A DNA stretch of 64,000 bases from Entophlyctis helioformis (taxonomy: Eukaryota; Chytridiomycota; Chytridiomycetes; Chytridiales; Chytriomycetaceae). Positions 58,104-64,000 of this stretch are shown here, one piece after another; position 1 is the first letter of the stretch; every line of letters starts with the position of its first letter. The stretch spans positions 16,237 to 80,236 of the forward strand of contig JAHLKH010000129.1 of assembly GCA_025526915.1 (NCBI GenBank), read 5' to 3'. Below the pieces are notes generated by a model. It worked only from the letters and a program-made list of their open reading frames with translations, was not told the DNA's origin and searched no databases. The translations under genes and the position numbers were made by a program.

Positions 58104-59640
58104 ATGAACATGTTGCTGCAGCGCGCGAGATCGTTGCCGTCGTCGCGTTCCTTCCAGACTTGGGCAGCCTTGGCACACCAGAACCCTCTGGTAAGGCTGC
58201 TGTGTCGCTGCCCGTCCGCTCGCTGGAGCAGGCTGCGGTCATCACGATGGCCGGAACCGACTGAGGCCGTGACTCTCTGTCCAACGCTTGGCTGTCGCTG
58301 CAGGGCTTGCCGCCGCTGCCTGCCGCTGCACACAACCACAACCACAGCCATGGCCACCAGCAGCCGTCTCGATTCAACGACCCCAACGAGCCAAAGCTGC
58401 CGAGAGCCGCCAGAGGCCTGCCTATGCGAACTCCTATCGCAGGCGTCAAGCACACCATTGCCGTTGCCTCTGGAAAGGGCGGTGTGGGCAAGTCCACGAC
58501 CTCAGGCAAGCGCAGTCGCATCAATGCTGGTTGAACGGCAGCGCATTGACCTCGGATGCACCTCCAAACATCCTCCCAACAGTCAACCTGGCCGTGGCCC
58601 TCTCAAGACTCGGCCAGCGAGTCGGACTGCTGGATGCCGATCTGTTTGGCCCGTCCATCCCTCGCATGATGAACCTGTCTGGCGAACCCGACATTGATCC
58701 CAAAAGTAGGCTCAATGCCAAGTGGCTCTTGGACACTGCAAAGGAAGCTGCAGTCTGACACGACTCCTGCGTTGATCGCCAGCCCGCATGCTCATCCCAC
58801 TTACCAACTACGGCATCCGATGCATGAGCATGGGGTTCCTTGTCGGCCAAGATGATGCGGTCGTGTGGCGCGGTCTCATGGTATGCATTCATGCACAACA
58901 ACCACCTCTTACTCAGCCAGGCGTGCAGGCTCAATATCTTGCTGATCGTTTGCATTGCAGGTCATGAAAGCCCTAGAGCAGCTTCTGCGCCAGGTGGACT
59001 GGTCTGGACTCGATGTCCTCGTATTGATATGCCGCCCGGAACAGGCGACACTCAGCTGACCATCACGCAGCAGATTCCCTTGGCTGGTTTGTTGCCGCTG
59101 GATTTGCCGCGCTACTGGATCAGTCGCGCCTAACACTTGTCGAGCAGGTGCAGTGATTGTGTCGACGCCGCAAGACGTCGCTCTCCTCGATGCCAAGAAA
59201 GGCACCAACATGTTTGGCAAGGTCAATGTGCCCGTAAGTCCGGCTGCGCTGATCTCGGTCGTATGCTTCCGCGACGCACAATCTCTACTTGGCTTGGCCG
59301 CCAAAGACATAAACTCACACATTGCTCGTGTATGGATGCATGTCTGTGCAGATCCTTGGCATGGTGCAGAACATGAGCTTTTTCTGCTGTCCGAAATGTA
59401 ACCACCAAAGAGCACATCTTTGGAAAGGACGGCGTGGTGCAAACAGCCAAGGGCTTGGGCATTGATATTCTTGCTGACGTGCCACTGCACTCGGACGTTG
59501 TCACCACCTCGGACAATGGCAAGCCCATCACGGTGTCTCAGCCAGAGAGCATGCATGCCAAGGTGTACATGACCATGGCCGAGCGCGTACTTGCTAAGCT
59601 GGATGCACTGCCCTCTGCCTCAACGTCTTCTCGACCGTAA
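58104..59640 (+). CDS. IND1: NUBPL/IND1, Fe-S assembly factor for complex I
   Basis: Mitochondrial Mrp/NBP35-type P-loop NTPase that delivers 4Fe-4S clusters to complex I. Exon 1 (ATG 58104) is a targeting sequence, [17 protein letters not shown]. Exon 2 has a His/Asn-rich patch, [29 protein letters not shown] (deviant Walker A), then [30 protein letters not shown] (58583-58672), [13 protein letters not shown], the switch segment equivalent to [21 protein letters not shown] (59020-59085), [16 protein letters not shown], and the cluster-binding MSFFCCPKC near 59380. The intron at 58506-58582 uses a GC donor (GCAAGC). The frame is broken by one base near 59023 (LDVLV then IDMPPG). AATAAA lies at 59659. 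Confidence 0.88.
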
Positions 59641-59658
59641 CGTGATAATCGCATGCTA

Positions 59659-59664
59659 AATAAA
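59659..59664 (+). terminator. AATAAA poly(A) signal after IND1
   Basis: AATAAA sits 19 bp after the IND1 stop and 5 bp before the convergent SIKE-like stop, so the two 3' UTRs overlap. Confidence 0.5.
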
Positions 59665-59668
59665 TGAT

Positions 59669-60705
59669 CTATAAATGCAGCAGGATCATGGTGGCGTGTA
59701 AAAATCGGATACTGTTCAATCGCAAGCAAGACTGCAGGCCAACTGTTGTTGCTCTGGATCGTTTATGCGCTCTTGACGACGGATAGTGGCATAGCATGAT
59801 TGTCTGGAGATGACGATGGACTTGGAAGTGACGATACTCTGAGCATGTCGCGTAGTGCCTGATTTCCTGCATAACACCAGCCATCTGGCCTGCGGCTTGG
59901 ATGTCGTCGTCTTCCTCGTTGGCATGCAGAGCCTCGCGCATCACTTGCACACACTTGGCCAGATGCTCCATGAGACGCGCGTTTTCAGACCTAAGCAATG
60001 CATTCTCGGCCTGGACAGAGCGGCAGCTTGGTGAGAGACGGCTCCATGGCAGCTTCCTCGCTCCCACTCACCCGCTCTTCCTCAAGCAGCCGCTCGACTT
60101 CTCTCTTCTTTTCTTGGCGCTCTCGTTGAACGTATTGCTGTCAAGGAGGGCCAGTTGGTATCTCCTTGGACTGCGCGACAGTGGCATGTATCCAGCGTGC
60201 ACAGTTGCAGCGATGCCAGCCAGCGACCTACTGTCTGTGTGCGAAACTTGGCCATGATCACCTCGAGCGTCGACTCGTACTGCTTGACCAGCTGCGCCAG
60301 GATCTGGTTCTCTCGTTGCATGTCCATGAGCCACATCCGGTCGTCGTCTGTCGGTTCAGGGCCGAGAAGAGTGGATGCTTGTCCAGGTAAGCAAAACATC
60401 CAGGGCTGGCTCCTGCCTGGCACACGACAGCCCACTTGTCGCCAAGCATAGCCTGCAGAGCATCCATGCTGGACCTGCCTGGGCCTTTGGAAGCATATGC
60501 GGTCTGCAGCGCACCGTTGAGATAGACGTCAGTTGGCCATGCCTCTTGTCGGAACGTGTGCAAGTATTCAGTGGCCGGTGAACATGCACGATACAACCTG
60601 CAGCTCTGCAGCCTTTCTCTTGAACATCTCCATCTCCTTGGCATTCTCTCTCCACTGTGCGCTCAGCTGCTGCAGCTTTCTGCGGAGCACATCGATGTCC
60701 GCCAT
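59669..60705 (-). CDS. FGFR1OP2/SIKE-like coiled-coil protein (STRIPAK component)
   Basis: Mostly helical protein starting MADIDVLRRKLQQLSAQWRE at 60705. A central exon reads MWLMDMQRENQILAQLVKQYESTLEVIMAKFRTQ (60240-60345), matching the QQEN-x-LRxx ... LELIMSKYREQ block of FGFR1OP2/SIKE. A Glu/Arg-rich coil (60060-60140) follows. The last exon has ENALLRSENARLMEHLAKCVQVMREALHANEEDDDI (59890-60010), aligned with the second coil and its VMRKAIEIDEQ motif. Family members sit in STRIPAK complexes with striatin and SLMAP. The final 50 residues after HYATCSEY look unconserved and may include retained intron. A Cys-rich exon at 60380-60520 is of uncertain frame. Confidence 0.6.
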
Positions 60706-60771
60706 GGGGTTGTCAACGTGGCCTTGAGAGTGCGAAAATGATTGGCGTGCCGTTGTGGCCCTTCACCAAGT

Positions 60772-60788
60772 CACGTGAGTTACACGTG
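60772..60788. promoter_or_regulatory. Two CACGTG boxes in a divergent promoter
   Basis: CACGTG at 60772-60777 and again at 60783-60788, one helical turn apart, in the 99 bp between the SIKE-like and poly-Q gene starts. This is the core site of fungal bHLH factors (Cbf1/Pho4/Usf type). Confidence 0.6.
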
Positions 60789-60804
60789 ACCCAAATGCCA
60801 CCCA

Positions 60805-61001
60805 ATGATTCCCAACATTGATTTATCGGCTCGGATCGACCTCAACAGTCGCATACAAGTAGGTGGCCAGCTCGCTGATGTGCGTTGTTCACTGGCCGTC
60901 TTTGCAGGCAGCTGACTCTTGTGTATTGGCATGGCTCACTAGCCTAATACCGCAAGTTGGAATGGGCGAGTCTAATGAGGCAGCAGCAACGACAACAGCA
61001 A

Positions 61002-61035
<34 letters not shown>

Positions 61036-61640
61036 GACAACGACAACAGCAACAGCACAGCCAATCGACCTTGCAGGTGCTCGAAACCCGTGCAGAGCTG
61101 TCGGTTGGCATCGTGCATAGCATGGTGAACTCATGGCTGCCTGCAGAGTACGCCGACCGTTCGTCTGAAAAGTCGCAGGTGTCTAGGTTCGTTTGCTCAT
61201 CACAGACTCTGTTGTGCAGAGGATGGCATCAACAGCCAAGCCATGGCTTGGCTCCAGTTGCAGTGTGCAGGTCGCTGACGAGTTGCTGTGGATCGCTGGC
61301 ATATCTAGCACGCTGCTGTATGGCACATCTGCAGGTGCCAAGTCGCAGCAGCAGCAAAGTCGAAACAAGCTTCAACGAGCCATCCTTGGCCGCGGATTCA
61401 GCAAGCAGTCGCAGGACAAGTCTGGCAGCAGCAGCTGCTGCTGCAGCTGCAGGAACGCTGCAAGCGTCTCAGGAGTCGCCGGACAAGGACGGATCTGCCG
61501 CACCAGAGAATAGCAAGCTGTCAGAGAGTCTTCAAACGCGTCCGACTCGGCCGCGACCCATGGACCCTTTATCCATGTATCTCAACAAGACAGGCGGTGC
61601 ACGGAAAAAGCGAAAGATGATGAATGAAGACGCAGCATAA
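60805..61640 (+). CDS. Nuclear-type poly-Q protein (possibly DUF3245)
   Basis: Exon 1 (60805-60858) reads MIPNIDLSARIDLNSRIQ and joins LEWASLMRQQQ at about 60958 in phase. A Gln run of about 25 residues from CAG/CAA repeats (60977-61060) follows, then LQVLETRAELSVGIVHSMVNSWLPAEY (61072-61150), a helix ending in a Trp-Leu-Pro motif reminiscent of fungal DUF3245 proteins. After an intron the chain continues with VPSRSSSKVETSFNEPSLA, a poly-Ala run and a C-terminus DPLSMYLNKTGGARKKRKMMNEDAA containing a likely nuclear localisation signal. Function is unknown; the family name is a weak suggestion. The ORF ends 173 bp from the convergent CBP3 stop. Confidence 0.55.
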
Positions 61641-61812
61641 GACGCAACGCTGGCAGCGGCAATCTTTGGTTGCAGCAGTCTGGCTCCAGACTGGACAGGA
61701 TTGTGAAGAAGCATGGTCATTGAGATGAAATGATGGTGGTGTGGTTTGTTGGCAGTCTCAGCTTGCAAGGAGGGTGAATGACCACGAGAGATGAGCGTGC
61801 CCCGAAGGAATA

Positions 61813-63120
61813 TTAGTTGGGTAGGAACTGGAAGCGACCCTCAAGGATCTCTTCAAACGGCGCCTGCTCAATGTGCGACAATTGCCTCCGCGTGTAGTCG
61901 ACCAAGAGAGCAAGCTGCGCCGCATCCAGCTCGCGTCCTCCAAAGAAGTTGCTGTTGAGCAATGCATGCTCGTGTCAGTCAACAAGCCATCCCATCTGAT
62001 CGGTCCATTGGCCGACGCGCCTCCCGATGAAACCACGCGGACATACCGCCACAAAGCCGATCCCAGAACCGCGTCTCCGTAGTATAGTCCCTCGTCGTAT
62101 GCAAGCGTCTGGCCGTAGTACGAGTCCAGGAGGTTTTCTGTGATCTTGGAGATGTTGGACTTAACCTGCAAAAGGTGGCCGCATTGGCATGATCAGTGCC
62201 TGTGTTTTGTTGAACCAAGCATCTGGCAGAAGCGCATGCAATATGCAAAAGCATGGACTTACGCCAGCCTGGTGGAGCTTCAGCTCCACATCCAGCCAGA
62301 TGTGGTTGAAGATTTCCTGCTTCAGATCCTTTCCACTGGCACCTTCGCCGCGCAGCCGTGCATTCACCATCCAGACGTGCAAGATGGTCATGCTGAACCA
62401 GCCCTGGAAGTTTTCCTCGACACCGAGAGCTGTATGCAGCAGCCGAGATGCAGCGTTTGTGATGTGAGAAGACGGATCTTTGGATGTTTGGATCGTTGGA
62501 TCGTTGGGCTCTGTGGAGCGATGGCATTTCCGTCCGACTCAGAGCGCATTTCCACAGGCTGCGGTGCCGGACGGCATGGACAGCGGGGAAATGCTGCAAG
62601 AGACGCAAGATGCAGATGCTCACCCTTCATGAGAGCAGACTGCTGCTCAAACTGGGCGGCACAGACCTCGTAGGTCAGGCGAGCGCTGTCGATGACGTTC
62701 ATCTTCCACTTGAGGTAGCCGACTGGGTTGAGCAGGCGAGAGAGGCCGTCAGGGTAGGGCAGGTCGTTGTTCTGGCCATGAGAGTGGAGAGGTGCAGAGT
62801 CAGCCAAACGAATCGGCCAAGAGCATGCATGGCCCGCCTCTCTGCACAGCATGCCTGCTGTTGCATGCACACTGCTGCACATTGCTGCCATCTACGGGGG
62901 TTGGACTCCAAAAAAGAAAAGGCGGGCTCACAATAACGGCCTTGGAGAGTGCAGAGCCCCGAGTGGACCATGCGCGAGGGCATGGCAGGCACATGTGTGT
63001 AGACTGCAGCTGCCTTTGCGGCCGCGCATGGGCCGGCTGCTGTTGAGGCGGCCGCTGCTGTTGCTGCAAGTGCAGATGTCGCTGCTCTTGATGCGGGTTC
63101 TCGTTACTCGTGAAAATCAT
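61813..63120 (-). CDS. CBP3: Ubiquinol-cytochrome c chaperone CBP3/UQCC1
   Basis: Mitochondrial factor binding newly made cytochrome b for bc1 complex assembly. Exon 1 (ATG 63120) is Gln/His-rich with a basic stretch usable as presequence. Next exon: NNDLPYPDGLSRLLNPVGYLKWKMNVIDSARLTYEVCA (62640-62770). Then FSMTILHVWMVNARLRGEG and LKQEIFNHIWLDVELKLHQAG (62260-62400), and VKSNISKITENLLDSYYGQTLAYDEGLYYGDAVLGSALWR (62050-62170), the family's most conserved block. The protein closes with LVDYTRRQLSHIEQAPFEEILEGRFQFLPN at 61813. These features match CBP3/UQCC1 throughout. It starts 30 bp from VPS34 on the other strand. Confidence 0.88.
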
Positions 63121-63150
63121 GCTGGTTGTTTGGATAACCACAAACGAGCG

Positions 63151-64000
63151 ATGGCCCAGACAGGCGGCGGCAGTCCAGACGGCGGAGGCGCCTTGGACGC
63201 AGCGAGCGGCTCAGATATCAGACTTTTCGTACTGCCTCTCGTCCGAGCTGGACCTCAACGTCAGGTTCAAGATGTGTGTGGCCCTCTGCCGGTGTGCTCC
63301 GATGCACTTTGATGCTGCCGACAAACACACTCACCCTGCCCGCCGAGGCTCTGAAGTGGATCTGTCCAAGGGTTCAGGCCCAGACCAAGCTTATCCAGGG
63401 TGCTGGCCGACCCATACTTGCGCACCGGTCTTGGCAGCAACTTTCCGAGCAGCTTCAGCACGGGTAGTGCAAGTAGCAGCAGTAGCGGCAACGGCAGCAG
63501 CAGTGCAGCTGGTGCCACATCTGGCGCAAATGCGAGTAGCATCGTGGCGAAGGTGTTGGAAACGGTGGATGAGCGGCGCAGCAGGTGGGGCTGCTGGCGA
63601 CGGCGGCAATGGCTGCAATGTGTACATTAGCTGCCAGCCATACGCAGAGAACAAGCCGCTGGCCCTGCCTGTCCGCTCGGGATTCAAGATCCTTGATGGA
63701 AACAGCCTCGTGTACGTTGCCAGTGCGCGATGGCCTGTCGACGAAACGCACTGTTTGCTCATTGCGGCACACACAGATGGAACGAATGGGTCGAGCTGCC
63801 GCTCACATACGGCAACCTCCCGGCATCAACCCAGCTCGTCTTCACCGTGTGGGATGTGTATGCCCCGCGACGGCCGGTTGCCATTGCCGGCACGTCCTTT
63901 GCCTCTTTGGCAAGAACAAGTATGTCGACCGCCGCGTCCAACAATCTCTACGCACGTACAGGCGCTGACCATTGCTGCATGGGTGGATCAGCACGCTCCG
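63151..64000 (+). CDS. VPS34: Class III phosphatidylinositol 3-kinase VPS34, 5' part (cut by window end)
   Basis: Only the N-terminal C2 region is in the window. The start MAQTGGGSPDGGGALDAASG (63151) leads into YCLSSELDLNVRFK (63230-63270), the usual first strand of VPS34. A Gly/Ser/Thr-rich insert (63430-63560) is followed by YAENKPLALPVRSGFKIL (63640-63690) and WNEWVELPLTYGNLPASTQLVFTVWDVYAPRRPVAIAGT (63779-63895), then CLFGKNKYVDRR. This is the VPS34 C2 domain pattern. Two small frame changes are needed, near 63220 and at the TTT run at 63898-63900. The kinase domain lies beyond 64000. Confidence 0.85.

Overview
This is a nuclear window from a compact, intron-rich eukaryotic genome, most likely an early-diverging zoosporic fungus (chytrid-like). 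The gene set is fungal and opisthokont: URA3-type OMP decarboxylase, RAX2, RAD5, RAD18, CBP3, VPS34. Several members are typical of lineages that kept ancestral opisthokont genes: an LRRC71-like protein, which I associate with cilia and flagella, CDK10, an FGFR1OP2/SIKE-like STRIPAK protein, AAGAB, a CYBC1/EROS-like protein and a Fanzor-type nuclease. Introns are mostly about 60-130 bp, there are no operons, and neighbouring genes often start only 29-100 bp apart on opposite strands. NUBPL (IND1) points to respiratory complex I.

Layout. 0-9.5 kb: an armadillo-repeat membrane protein, LRRC71-like, cullin-1 and mitochondrial uS12. 9.7-21.4 kb: RAD5 translesion helicase/E3, spliceosomal cyclophilin CWC27, ETFRF1 (LYRM5), GET3, a secreted GPI-type protein and a small coiled-coil protein. 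21.5-25.2 kb: AAGAB, a small heat-shock protein with a heat-shock-element array, a LURP-one-like protein and tRNA-Gly. 25.7-34.1 kb: RAD18, P5C reductase, OMP decarboxylase, ZC3H3-like zinc-finger protein, a GON7-like protein and GET2. 34.3-49.6 kb: a DDT/WHIM chromatin protein, mS25-type mitoribosomal protein, CDK10, a four-TM protein, uS19 (RPS15), a RAX2-like polarity protein with a C-terminal SH3 domain, and YIP1. 49.9-56.6 kb: one long gene that joins an XPG/FEN1-type nuclease to a TnpB/Fanzor-type nuclease. 57-64 kb: EROS-like, NUBPL, SIKE-like, a poly-Q protein, CBP3 and the 5' part of VPS34.

Functional links: RAD5 and RAD18 both act on PCNA in DNA-damage tolerance. GET3 and GET2 belong to the tail-anchored protein insertion pathway. 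uS12m, ETFRF1, mS25, NUBPL and CBP3 serve mitochondrial translation and respiration.

The most notable finding is the XPG-Fanzor gene. It has XPG-N, XPG-I and helix-hairpin-like elements at one end, RuvC-I, zinc-ribbon and RuvC-III at the other, and no gene boundary that I can see between them. Two window-wide properties matter to any user: about ten well-conserved genes carry an apparent single-base frameshift, mostly in homopolymers and so probably consensus errors, and at least four introns use GC-AG borders. All exon boundaries are hand-inferred from conserved protein frames and splice consensus.
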